From Tillandsia leiboldiana (lineage: Eukaryota > Streptophyta > Magnoliopsida > Poales > Bromeliaceae): a DNA stretch of 64,000 nucleotides. The stretch is taken from positions 19,850,484 through 19,914,483 of the forward strand of contig CM055066.1 of assembly GCA_029204045.2 (NCBI GenBank), written 5' to 3'. The notes beneath the pieces were generated by a model. That model was given only the letters and a program-made list of their open reading frames with translations. It did no database searches and was not told the DNA's origin. Below are positions 47,632 to 59,600 of this stretch, in pieces. Position 1 is the first letter of the stretch; each line of letters starts with the position of its first letter. The position numbers and the translations under genes were made by a program.

Positions 47632-48663
47632 GTGCGCAAAGGTGAAATTTATCCTTGTCTTGTTACTAATGTTTCCTTGCATGCATATGATAATTCGTCT
47701 TGGTATCTGGATAGCGGATGTTCCCGTCACATGACCGGTGATAAAAATAGTTTTCAAAACTTTGAGAAAATCTCCGGAGGACTCGTTGTTTTCGGAGACG
47801 GTCGATCTTCCAAAATTGTTGGAAAAGGAACGGTAGCTATCCCAAATGGCCCGATTTTGAAAAACGTGTTATTTGTTGATGGCCTTAAGACTAATCTCAT
47901 AAGCATAAGTCAACTTTGCGACAATGGTTTTTCAGTTAACTTTTCATCTGTTGAATGTGTTGTAACTGATAAGGACCATGTCTTCTTTTTAAAGGGGGTT
48001 AGATCTGAAAACAATTGTTATGTTGTTCCTAGTAAAACTTCTGAAAATTGTAACTTAGCCTCTTTGAATAATGAAACTCTTTGGCATGAAAGGCTAGGTC
48101 ACATAAATTTTAAGGAACTTGCTAGAATTTCAAACAAGGACGTGGTAAAGGGGGTTCCAAAACTTTTACTTAAACAAAACATTGTGTGCGGCGGTTGTCA
48201 AAAGGGAAAACAGTCCAGGACAGCGCACAAGAACTTGAACCACGTTGGTACAAAACGGCCTTTGGAACTTTTACACATGGATTTAATGGGGCCAACCCGT
48301 CAACCATCTTTGGGAGGTAAATGGTATATTTTCTTATTGGTTGATGATTTCTCTCGGTATTCTTGGGTAGCATTTTTAAAAGAGAAAGCTGATACTTTTG
48401 ATTCTTTTCACGAGATTTGCCATCGTATTATGATTGAAAAGAATGAAAAGATCATTCGTGTTAGAAGTGATAGAGGTGGAGAATTCGTTAACTCTAAATT
48501 CATTGACTTTTGCACTTCAAACGGTATTAAGCATGAATTCTCAGCACCCTATACACCTCAACAGAATGGTGTTGTCGAGCGCAAAAACAGGGTTGTTCAA
48601 GAGATGGCACGTGTTATGCTTCACAGCCGGAATTTACCGCTACATTTTTGGCTGAAGCTGTGA
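47632..48663 (+). pseudogene. Copia protease and integrase
   Basis: The protease motif is WYLDSGCSRHMTGDKN. The GAG-pre-integrase zinc region is LWHERLGHINFKELA with CGGCQKGKQSR. The integrase core has D in LLHMDLMGP, D in RSDRGGEF and E in VVERKNR, so the catalytic triad is complete. The frame is lost near 48650, where HFW should run on into AEAVNTAIYVINR in another frame; one base is missing. Decayed sequence for YELWCGRKPN and FLGYSTNSRAYRVF follows to about 49070. Confidence 0.9.
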
Positions 48664-48985
48664 ACACTGCAATCTATGTAATTAATCGAGTTTATTTGCG
48701 CCTGCGGAACGTTAAATACACCATATGAACTATGGTGCGGTAGAAAACCCAACATCAAATATTTTCGCATCTTCGGGAGTTGGTGTTACATTTTACGTGA
48801 CCGTGAAAATCTTGGAAAGTTTGACTCTCGAAGTGACGAAGGGATTTTCTTGGGGTATTCTACAAACAGTAGAGCATATCGAGTATTTAACTTGGAATCT
48901 AAGACGATCGTAGAATCGATAAATGTTAAAGTAGATGAAGCTTTCCACTTTGCATCTGAAAAATCTACCCTCGATATCTCTCTAG

Positions 48986-49904
48986 ATGATGATACACCTG
49001 CCATTGCATCTTCTCATAATAATACTTCCAATATTAATGATGCATCTAATGGTTCTTCAAGTTTTATCTGATGTGCAGGAATCGTCTCATGTACCTCCGA
49101 GTACTCCGTTACCTCAAACTTTACGCATCTCCAAGGATCATCCTGAATCAAACATCATTGGAGACCCACAAGAAGGAGTTAGAACTCGGAGGCAGTTGGT
49201 TTGTGGATTCGCTTGCTACGTATCTTTAATCGAACCAAAGAATATAGATGAAGCTCTTCAGGATGACTACTGGATTAAAGCAATGCAGGAAGAGCTCCAT
49301 CAATTTGAGCGAAACAAAGTCTGGGAATTAACGAAGCCTCCACAGCAACACAATGTGATAGGTACCAAATGGATTTTCAAGAATAGAAAAAATGAGGATG
49401 GTACTATCATCAGGAACAAGGCACGATTAGTTGCTCAAGGCTACTCTCAAGTAGAAGGTATAGACTTTGATGAAACTTTCGCCCCTGTAGCTAGACTCGA
49501 GTCCCATTCGTATACTATTTGCTATTGCTTGTCATTTTAAAATCAAATTATTTCAAATGGACGTTAAGAGCGCGTTTCTAAATGGGTTTTTAAATGAGGA
49601 AGTTTATGTGGCTCAACCGAAAGGTTTTGTAGACCATAAACAACCTAATCATGTTTTTCGTTTGAAAAAGGCTCTTTACGGTCTGAAACAAGCACCGCGA
49701 GTATGGTACGAAAGGCTGACAAAGCACCTTTTGGAGAAGGGCTATACTCGAGGGGGAGCTGACAGGACTCTCTTTGTGAAGCATTATCAAAACAATTTCA
49801 TTGTAGCACAAATATATGTCGATGACATTGTATTTGGCGCAACAAGAGATAATGATGCTTCTAAATTCGCGGAGACCATGGAAAGCGAATTGAGATGTCC
49901 ATGA
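48986..49904 (+). pseudogene. Copia reverse transcriptase
   Basis: EALQDDYWIKAMQEELHQFE, then ARLVAQGYSQVEGIDFDETF at 49400-49490, a frameshift near 49500, and DVKSAFLNGFLNEEVYVAQP from 49557. LKKALYGLKQAPRVWYERL and the active site IYVDDIVFGAT follow. A further frameshift lies near 49895. Catalytic residues are present but the frame is broken. Confidence 0.9.
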
Positions 49905-50700
49905 TGGGCGAATTGACTTATTTTCTTGGATTGCAAATTAAACAAAATGATGAAGGTATTCATTGTGTCAATCCAAGTATGCAATGGAGTTGGTTAAAAA
50001 GTTTGACTTAGAAAATTCGAAGGATTTTCCGACTCCAATGGGAACTAGCCACAAGGGACTTGGAAGTGAATCACATAGTGAGAATGTAGACGAGAAACTG
50101 TATCGAAGTATGATTGGAAGCTACTTTACCTCACGGCTAGTCGCCCGGATATATCCTTTAGTGTTGGGAATTTGCGCGAGATATCAATCAGCACCAAAGG
50201 AGGTTCACCTGAAAGCGGTGAAAAGGATCATCCGGTACATTAAAGGATCAATTAATTTCGGAATTTGGTATCCTATGGGAACTAGTTTGGATATTGTTGG
50301 ATACTCAGATGCCGATTGGGCAGGATCAGTGGATGATCGGAAAAGCACGAGTGGTGCATGCTTCTATCTTGGCCATTGCCTTGTTGCATGGCACAGTAAA
50401 AAGCAGAATTGCATAGCACTCTCGACTGCCGAAGCGAATACATCTCAGCGGGTAGTTTGTTCAAGCCCAACTCATTTGGATGAAAGTGTGTTGAGCGACT
50501 TCCGGATTTCAGTAATTTCGGTAACAATTCTTTGTGACAACACTAGTGCTATAACATTTCCAAAAACCCTGTGTTGCACTCTAGAACAAAACACATTGAA
50601 CTTAGATATCATTTTCTTAGAGAGCTAGTTGAATCAAATACTCTTCTACTTTCATATATGTCAACTGAAGATCAATTAGCTGACATTTTAACAAACCTTT
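49905..50700 (+). pseudogene. Copia RT thumb and RNase H
   Basis: ELTYFLGLQIKQ continues across a frameshift to KYAMELVKKFDL and DEKLYRSMIGS. The RNase H region has YSDADWAGSVDDRKSTSG and SKKQNCIALSTAEA. The end of pol is near 50700. Confidence 0.87.
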
Positions 50701-52636
50701 GGATCAAAAAACGTTTATTCATTGCGTAAAGCAATTGGAATGCTTTCCTTGAAATAAACTTCTTTTTGAAACTTTTGCTTAGGTTAGGTTTTGTTTTTGT
50801 GTTTTGTTCTTTATCTAGGTTTATACATAGTACATTAATTGAGCTATGTGTATTATTGACTTTACTTGCATCCTTTCATATATTTAGAAATTTATTATGC
50901 TTTGGATATCATAATATTTCAGTTGATGCAATGATCATTTATTTAAATTAACCATTTTTCTTGATCAAAGTCAATTTCTCTCTCAATGATCTCTTGGTAT
51001 GTCATTATCTTATTTGACTATTTAGTCGAGTATGAAATCGAGATCAATTTTTGGTTGAATACTTATATCTTAAATAATTGATAGCCAATTGAGGGGGAGT
51101 CAAAGAAAAGTAAAATGCTCAAAAGATGTGGAAAGAGTTACATCCCAATGAGGAGTGTGAAAACTACCACCACATGGAGGAAAGAGCTACCACCTCGGTC
51201 GTCCGAGTACTGTGTGCAGCTACCACATGTATACCAAGCATGGTTGTTTCAATTTTTGATTAAGTAAAATGCATGTTGAAATACTTGACTCTGTCAAATT
51301 TCAAGGTTGGTATAAGGTGGGATTTTAAAGAAAGATGCTCAAAGAGCCACTCTCTTCAACAGATTGTCTAGATACATTATCTACTTTATTTGGGATTTCA
51401 AACATCTATTGATCTTGGTATTTCATTTTCTTTACCAATTGATGATTTGATAAAGGCATACTCATAAGATCAAGTTAGATGTGTTTGAAGGTGTTCAACT
51501 TTAAGGGATTTAATTTCTGTAAATTGTCGTTTCATTTTTGAATATTATTGATAGATTTCATAATCTATTTCTCTTGACATGAAACGATGTTTTTTTGCTT
51601 ACATACTTTTTCTGGATTTTTGGATTTTTTCTAAATTTTTCTGAAGAAAAAGTTGGGCCGATCCGGATCGGTTAAGTGATCCGGATCCCGAACGCAGGCT
51701 TCTTCCTGCGGCTAGCCGATCCGGATCGAAATCTCGATCCGATCCGGATCACGGCTAGGGTTTTTAATAGAACGAAAGGGTTTTGATTTCTTTTACCTAA
51801 TCTTTTGTTCTCAAGTCTCCAGAGCCTCTCTCTCTAGAATTCTTGCACCTTGGAGCTTTCCTAACTCAAGTTCTTCGAATCCAAGTAAGTTTTATTGATC
51901 AAAATCTCGTTTTTCACAGTTTTTCTTATTCCTCCTCAAACGTGATGAATTTCTTGTATCAATTCGTTTTGTGGATGGTTTTTGATCAAATTCTTTTGAA
52001 ATAAGAACTCTGGGTAGATTAGTTTGATTATATGCTAGGTATTCTCCTGATTAACGGATTTTTAGCTTCGATTTCTAAAATTCGGTTTTAGGGCATATAA
52101 TAGGATTTTCAAAATCATGCAATTGATCTATTTTTAAAAGTCCTTTTGCAAACTAATTTTGATTCTTAGTCTCTCTACATGATTATGATTGTTTGGGTAC
52201 AATTTTTCTAATTTTTGAAAATTAACAATTTTTCATGTTTCTTGAGTTGGTTTTCACAGGATACATTTTTCACTAGAAACCAATAGCAATGGTGATCACT
52301 GGATCATTTCCTACTTGCTGCCATGGTACATGTCAAGGACACTGTCAGCCTAGAGGCTAAAAAGCAAAGAAACTAAGATGATTCCGACAGAGGTCAGGAG
52401 ACGGAATCAATCGATTGGGATGAGCTTCAAGTTGAAGCAACAACTGTTCCCACTTGCTTCAAAAGGGAAAGCGCCCTGCAGAAACTCAAAGGCTCCTCCT
52501 ACTGCTGAAAAAAAAAAAAAAGCTAAAGTACAAAACAAAGGGCTCAAGCTCCCATGGAAGAAACTTCTGGGAAGACTAAAGAAAAGAGACTTGCTCGAGC
52601 GACTTGGACGAGCTAGGGGTATTGAAATAAATGAAA
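50701..52636 (+). other. Copia 3' region with a second palindrome array and possible extra gene
   Basis: Nearly 2 kb between pol and the gap. A purine-rich GAGGGGGAGTCAAAG (about 51089-51103) is a candidate polypurine tract. Four ATCCGGATC copies at 51660-51750 reproduce the LTR promoter array. About 140 bp later comes a possible leader with donor AAG/GTAAGT-like sequence near 51882 and acceptor TTTTCACAG near 52259. Small lysine-rich frames start at 52289 and 52378 and run into the gap. Sirevirus elements often carry an extra reading frame here, but I recognise no product. Confidence 0.55.
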
Positions 52637-52736
52637 NNNNNNNNNNNNNNNNNNNNNNNNNNNNNNNNNNNNNNNNNNNNNNNNNNNNNNNNNNNNNNNN
52701 NNNNNNNNNNNNNNNNNNNNNNNNNNNNNNNNNNNN
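52637..52736. other. Assembly gap (100 N)
   Basis: Exactly 100 N bases, the conventional size for a scaffold gap of unknown length. It probably hides the Copia 3' LTR, most of the 5' LTR of the next Gypsy element, and more of the outer Gypsy LTR. Confidence 0.98.
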
Positions 52737-53241
52737 CCCGTTGTTGGGGGTTTTCCCCAGTTTGTCCTCTCCCTCCCTCTTTGTTTTGCAGAGTCTTGGC
52801 GTGTTGCCGTTCTGGGTTGCTGTGCGGGGTGAGGGAGTAGCGAGCTAGATCCAGACCCATCTTTGGAGAGTAGCGGTACCCCCTTTGGAGGAGATCTTCA
52901 GTATAGTCGGTAGATTGTATTTATTTCCTCTTTTGAGAGACTGATGTAGTGAGGATATGATGTATTGAGAGCTTGTACCTGATGTTTTATATTTGGATAT
53001 CTCCTGTTGAGCTATGAGTTTTGTACTCGAGGTTATGTATGTTTTCATTTTTGGGAGGGGACCTTGTTGTTTTATCTTCATGTACAGTGGTTGATTTTAT
53101 TTCTACAGCAGTTTAATCTTTTAGCTCTGATATCTGTTAGCTGTAGTTCTTTTTGCAGGTAGGACGCTTCGCATGCGGGTTTTGGCATAGGTGGCGGATC
53201 TGTGGCGAGCCCGGTCGCAGTTTCGACCCCGGGGCGTGACA

Positions 53242-56200
53242 GATAGGTGGTATCAGAGCCTAGGGTAGGTCATGGTGGAACTTAGAAACCCTAGGCTTGT
53301 GTTGGACCCTAGGATGACTTCGTGAGAGTCGTGATTTGTAGCGAGAGTCCTGATTGAGTTTTACACCTCTCCCGAGGGACGGGATGAGTGATTGGCATGT
53401 TTATTCTCCTAAGTAGTTATGTTGGCTGCAGACAACATAACGCTATGGAATGGGTGACATGCTCTAGACTTTCGCTGGATTGGTCGAGCGTTGTGGTGTG
53501 CTGATTTGTGGTTTCGTCGTGGCGAGCGGTGTCTCCCCGACGCTGGGTTGGGGACCCTTGGTGCATCCTGTCATGGCAGTTGAGCTTGAGCGGTTGGTTT
53601 TGGGCCGATACCCGGATTGAGGTCAAGAACTCCGAACCCAGATGCCAGGATTGTCAGAGGCATATCAGCGCAGAGTGAGCACTAGTTGGGTGACGCAGTT
53701 GTCAGAGCAGTGGCAGCCCGACAGTACTTTTCTTTTGAGACCACCAGGATGTAGTACCCTCAGCGGGCAGGGATTTCTGTAGTGCCAATAGAGCGAGTGG
53801 CCCCCTCCGTGCCAATGTTTAGTGCCAAGGCACTGAGGTAGGGTGGATGGTTGACAGCAGAGGAGCTGTGGGGCATGTTTGATTTAGTGAGCCAGATTTG
53901 GCAGATGAACCACCCCGACTCGTAAGATTGAGCTTGGAGCCTTTGAGGCAGAGTCGTGGTTGGGGGTGATGGAGTGATCAATTGAGACCTCCCTGTGCTA
54001 GAGAGTTTTTGCAGTTGTTGAACTGGTGCTCCAGGTTTCGAGGGACGAGGCACATAGGTAAGTGAGATTGGGAGTGGGATTGCGCCAGGATACTCTTTAG
54101 TTTTCTTTTCGGTCCCTCATGTTCGGGTTTTGGACTGTGGAGGCCTCGTCGGAGTAGGCATTGTGTTTGGAGCTGGACACTGCAGTTCCTTGGATGGGGA
54201 TCTGCCGCTAGAGGCGAGTTCTGGAGGGAGGCGCTTGGCGCTAGTGATGGAGGACAGATCGGCAGGCAGAGGCATTTTCGTTTTGCTTTCCTGGGTGGTG
54301 GATATCCTTGTGGATGGTTATGCAAAGCTTACCCAAGGGAATTCTACCCTTTGTGATTATAACTTGCTTATTTTGATTGTATCATATGGGATTGAGGGGT
54401 GAGCTTAGCAAGGATAAGTGTATAGGGAATTGCATGGATTAATGGTGTTTTGTCTTATGACGGTTGCAATGATGGACTTCTGAGATGTTGGGGATCGGGC
54501 GGACCCCGATGGCTGTATCAGTGTCTATATCAGAGTAGCGCAACGGTAGCGTGGTTTTGTTGTCTGCGGAGGATCGTATCTGTTGCCTCAGCGGGAGCAG
54601 AGACAGAGGTCGTGCTCCCTTGTGATTGATTGATATTTTCTGATGGACTAAGCGACAACCGCTTGCATCGTGTGGATGAGCTTGTGCGCCTGGTTGGAGG
54701 GCGCCACGGCAGTGGATCGGGTTGTTGCAGGTGTGATTTCATCACAGCAGTCGGAGTTAGTGCACCTCGCTTTCCCGCATGGACTAAAGGCAGAGTTATT
54801 ACCACGTGCACTAGAGGTTAGAACATCATCGGTGTTATGCATGTGAAGGAGGCTTTGGGTTTTGTTCAGTGTCGTTGAGACCATGAGTTATACCAGCAAA
54901 CCTCTTGATATGGGTGGCTGTTCGATGTTTGACCCAGTGCTTGGTTTGGTTGGCACGGCACCACTGGATGGTTAAGTGCAGAGAGGGTGCTGATTGTGAC
55001 TTTTGCGAGGCAGACAAAGGAGGCTTGTTATGGAGATTGTTCGAGCACACAGGGTTTAGCGACTGTGTGAGAGGAGCTTATGGTGGCGCCGGGACCAAAG
55101 GATATTTCTATTGCTGCGAAATCCCGGGTGTGAGTCCACTCGAGTTGATGATTATGCCGCCTGTTAGGGATTTTGATTGCGGTTGACGTGGTTCTGGAAA
55201 CCGCGCCAACCTCAATAGCACCACTTGGATTATCGGTAAGAGCTGGGAGATTTGTCGCACCGGTGCAGGGATCTGTTGGATAGAGGGTCTGTTTGACCTA
55301 GTGCCACGTCGTTGATACACGACGGTGAGAGCCTTTGGGATTGGAGTCCAGGCAGGTCCAGGTATTATTTAGAACCTTTTGAAGGAGCTATATTCCGGCA
55401 GTTATTGTTTGATGCCTGCGCCAAGTTGGAATTTCAGCTGAGGGCTTGTCTAGATGGTGTTCAGGACACAGTAGGGGCATTACGAGTACAGTGAAGCCAA
55501 TGGATTGACTAATGCCCTGTTGCCTCTAGATTGAGGAATTCTGTGTTTCAGTTGGCCTTGAATGGTTTGATAGCGGCATCCTCCAGGAATATTTGGTTTT
55601 ACCCCCCCTCCCTGAGTGGTTTAGAGCTTGTGCAGCATTTGTATATGGTGTGACAAGGTCTGTGGGGAAGAGCTTTTTGCCATGTCGTTGTGGTGCAAGT
55701 TTTAGCTTCGAGAGCATATCTTCCTAGATTACTTCTTCTAGCCGAAGGGGCGGCGTGGGAATTCGGCCAAAGTGGATGCTATTTAAGACTGGCCGAGATC
55801 GACGGTCATTGTTGGGGTGAGGAGTTTTGGACTGGATAGTGCCAGCAGAGCTTGATGACCGGGTGATGAGATTGGTACCAGCGCCGATTCTAACCTAGTC
55901 AGTGGTGGGAGATGGATTTGTGAGTTATAGTGATACCTCCCGTAGTGGCTGTAGAGCCACCATTGGATTTTGTGAGCGTCCAGTATCACCCCGACAGAGC
56001 CACTGTGTGGCGGATGCCTGGAGCAGAAGAGCTATTTGGGAGTCGAGTTTGACGGTTCCATAGCTGGCACTGTGTGGGGCCATCCTTGTGTGCAGGGTTT
56101 GAGTTGTGTCCCTGAGGATCCCTTTTGATGAAGGCTGCGGCTGAGCAATCCACTTAGGTGGTTGAGTTTTGAGGGCGACCGAGTGTGAACCCCTGCTTGT

Positions 56201-56652
56201 TTGGGCCCCTTTTTCTGTGCAGGTGTTTGTGTGATGTGATTCGGGTCGCTTTGGTTGAGCTGGCTCTTGAGAGTGATTTAGAGCGTGTTACTCAGGCTTG
56301 TTCCTTTTTCCCCTCCCCCGCCTTTTGTTGGAGTTTTTGGGGTTTCTGCGTCTCAGCTCTGGAGTGTCATGTTTTGGACCCCCTCGCCCGTGTTTGACTC
56401 GTTCCTTTTGGGGTCTGTGAGAGTTTGGAGTACGAGGGACGCCGTTGCGAATTCCGACTCGTGAGGTGAGGGAATTGCGCAATCGGGCTATGCCGTACTG
56501 GTTGTTGCTGTTGTTGTTGCTGAGGAGTATCACGGGGAGTGATAGGTGACTTGGGAGCTGGAGACGGGTGTTGAGTATTGACCCCTGGTTTCTGGACTCC
56601 TTGGGAGTTGCCTTAGTTTCGAGGACGAAACTTTCTTTAGTGGGGAGGATGT
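53242..56652 (+). pseudogene. Degenerate gag-pol interior of the non-autonomous Gypsy
   Basis: Gag-like AESWLGVMER is near 53945-53975. The linker fragment PGVSPLELMIMPPVRDFD is at about 55127-55180. The RNase H fragment RLVPAPIL..VVGDGFVSYSDTS at about 55865-55940 jumps to a VADAWSRRA-like block near 55998. RT core and integrase are absent. The deletion layout matches the interior at 21756-25059. Confidence 0.75.
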
Positions 56653-59600
56653 TGTGACCGGATCTTTGCAGGGCTTCTACAGTGTGACCAGCAGCTTCTG
56701 GAAGCCTACGTGGCATGTCGGCGGTGTTCGCGCGGCGCCAGTTTGGACACAAGTGATGGACTCAGGGCTTAAAATGGATCTCGTAGGTACGGGGGACCCC
56801 ATCGGATGTTTAGAACAGTTTACGCGAGGAGTGGATATCAAATTTTGGCTCGGCGCGGAATTCGGATTAAATTACCTTTCCGGGAGCCTCCGGCAAATTT
56901 TAGAGGCGGAATTTGGCAAAATGGACGCCGTTTTTGGAATCAGCGCGCGAAAACGGTCAAGATGGGCTATTTACTTACTGTTTTGGCTGCGGTTACTGTT
57001 CATGCCGGAATAGTGTTTCCGGCGATCGCCGGCGGCGGCGGGCAGCGCCGGCGGGCGGCGGCGCCGCCTCGGGGCAGGCGGCAGGCGGCGGCACAGGGCG
57101 CGGGCAGGGCGCGGGCAGGCGCCCGGGAGCGCGGGCAGGCGCGCGGTCCACCGCGGAGGTCGTGCGCCGGGGGGGCGGGCCACGTGGCGCTTTGGGGTTG
57201 GCCGGTGCTGCAGACGCGGTCCACGGAATTTGGTCAGGGTGCACGGTGGACCGGGTGGACACGTGGCGTGAGGTTATTGGTTCGGTGCTGTGCTCCCGGT
57301 CCACGCACACCGTGGAGTGGGTGGCCGGGGGGCAGGTGGCCGTACGGCGGGCAGGTGGCCGTACGGCCCGGGTCAGCCGCGACGTGCGCGGTCCACGGCG
57401 CGACGTGCGTGGTGCACGGGTTGCCGGGCCACGTGTCGCGTCGCCATTCGCTGGTGCAGGTGCACCGGGTGCAGTGGGGGCCCAGGGGAGTAATGGGCTG
57501 GACTGTGTGGTGGACCGGGCCGCACTGTGCGCGCCCGAAAGTTGTGGGCCGGGCCGCACTGTGCGCGCCCGGAAATTTCCGGGCGCCCGAAACTCGGGAC
57601 TTATTGGGAATTATCCCAATTGTTTCCTCAGCCTATTTAAAGGCAACCCGAGCCCCCTTCCTTTGCCTTTTTCTCTCAACCCTCTCACTCTCTGCCCGAG
57701 CCCCCTCAAGCAAAGTTTTTCACCTCTATGTGCTTGATCTTCCTGCCAAGTTCTACGATTTTAGGAGCACGCATCCCGAGGTTCTGGATTTTACGGTGCG
57801 GCGCGATGTTGCTTTCTAGTGTTCTTCTTCGGCGCAGCGACAGTGTTTTGGCTCCCCTGGACTACCCGGAGCTCCTTTTTCTGTGATTCTTGCGCTGACA
57901 GACTCCTAAGAGGTAGGGCTTCATCTTTCATATTGATCGCGCTTTCCTGTTGCGAGTTTTTGGCACGGATCCCGAGGCAACACTGTGACCCATTTTCTGT
58001 TTGGCTTTGTGGGACAGCATCGAGGTGTTTTGGCCATATCTTTGCGCACAAGCGTCAGCCGGAAACGAGCTTATACAACTTTTTCATCTACAGATCGCAA
58101 GGAACGCGGCCGTATTTTTCTTGGATTTTTCTGAGATTTCATCAGAGGTGAAAATTACTGTTTTCTCAGTGAACAGTGTACAGTTTTAACTCAGATTTTT
58201 GTATGAGTGTACCCCCTTGCCGAATTTTTATCTTGACTTACCGAACTCCGATTTGGGCGTGCAAGGTACCGTTTCGAAGCTATCGACGCAAGGATTGCTG
58301 AGATATTTTTATTGGAATTTTCTGGGCACTATCTGCAGGTGATAATTTAACAGTTCAGAATTCGAGGTTGTATGTGGTTTTAAGTGCTATAATTGGGAGC
58401 CTAGTGTAATTAGTGGACTTTGTATTGTGCCAGGAGTGTTACGGGTGTGCTGAACTTATTGGAGCAAGGGATTGGAGTTATTTGGTGTTTTCAGCTGTTG
58501 GGCTTTGGACAATCCGCTTTTCAGGTGGGTGCCTTATTCCCGAAACCGGTGGACGGTTCTCTAAATTTTCATATGCTAGCATTGCATGCAGGTGAATGGT
58601 ACAGTAGCTGGGATTGATCGGTAAGTTTAACAATGAGGATTTTATGGAAATTGCAAGTGAATTATTCACAGTATGACAATGGTATTAATCAAATAGTCAT
58701 GTTGATGATTAGTGGAAGCTTATCTAAGGCAAGGATACCCTATATGATTAACTATCATGCCATATTAGCACATAACCTTTTAGGAGGATGGTTTATGCAT
58801 TGGGATAGGATTATGTAGTTATGTGCAGGTTCTACTCTGAGGAGCCATTATGGATTGAGAATTATGGACAGGTATGGTCATTGATAATTTTGGCATGAGG
58901 TTTATTTTCTTTATTCTTCTTGAGAACAAATGCATGCTTGTATGGACATATGTGTATGGACATATAGTTAGGCCATCTTTTACTGCTGCACTACATATTG
59001 GAATTTGACTTAGGAGAAACCATGATTGCTTTCTTTCTCCTTTTTATTTAGACTTTCGAGTCATGTTGCTCGGGTTCGAGCAGAGGTTTGGGATAGTGTA
59101 GCTGGGACCTTAGGGTCAGAGACAGGGTGTGCTTGATTAATTTACCCAATTGTGGATTGTGGGTTATTGCGGCAACCGCGGACAGTAGGCGGTTGACCGG
59201 ATCTTGATTAATTTACCCAATTGTGGATTGTGGGTTATTGCGGCAACCGCGGACAGTAGGCGGTTGACCGGATCTTGATTAATCTACCCAATTGTGGGTT
59301 GTGGGTTATTGCGGTGACCGCGGACTTTGGGCGGTTGACCGGATGTTGACTATTGCATCAAATTGGGTATCAGATCTGTTCTAGTGGATGGTGGTTCCCA
59401 CTTTTTGAGTACTATTGCATCAGATCGGGGTTTTGTTAGTGGACGGAGTTTCCCACTTTGATCATAGTCTTGATCCAGTCCTGCTATTATGAGACAGTGG
59501 TTACAGAGATACTCGATACAGTGATGCTTGATACAGTGATACTTTACTCGTGTGGGTCGCTCCCCTCGAGTGCCACTCCGGAGTAGGCTTTCCACGGTGT

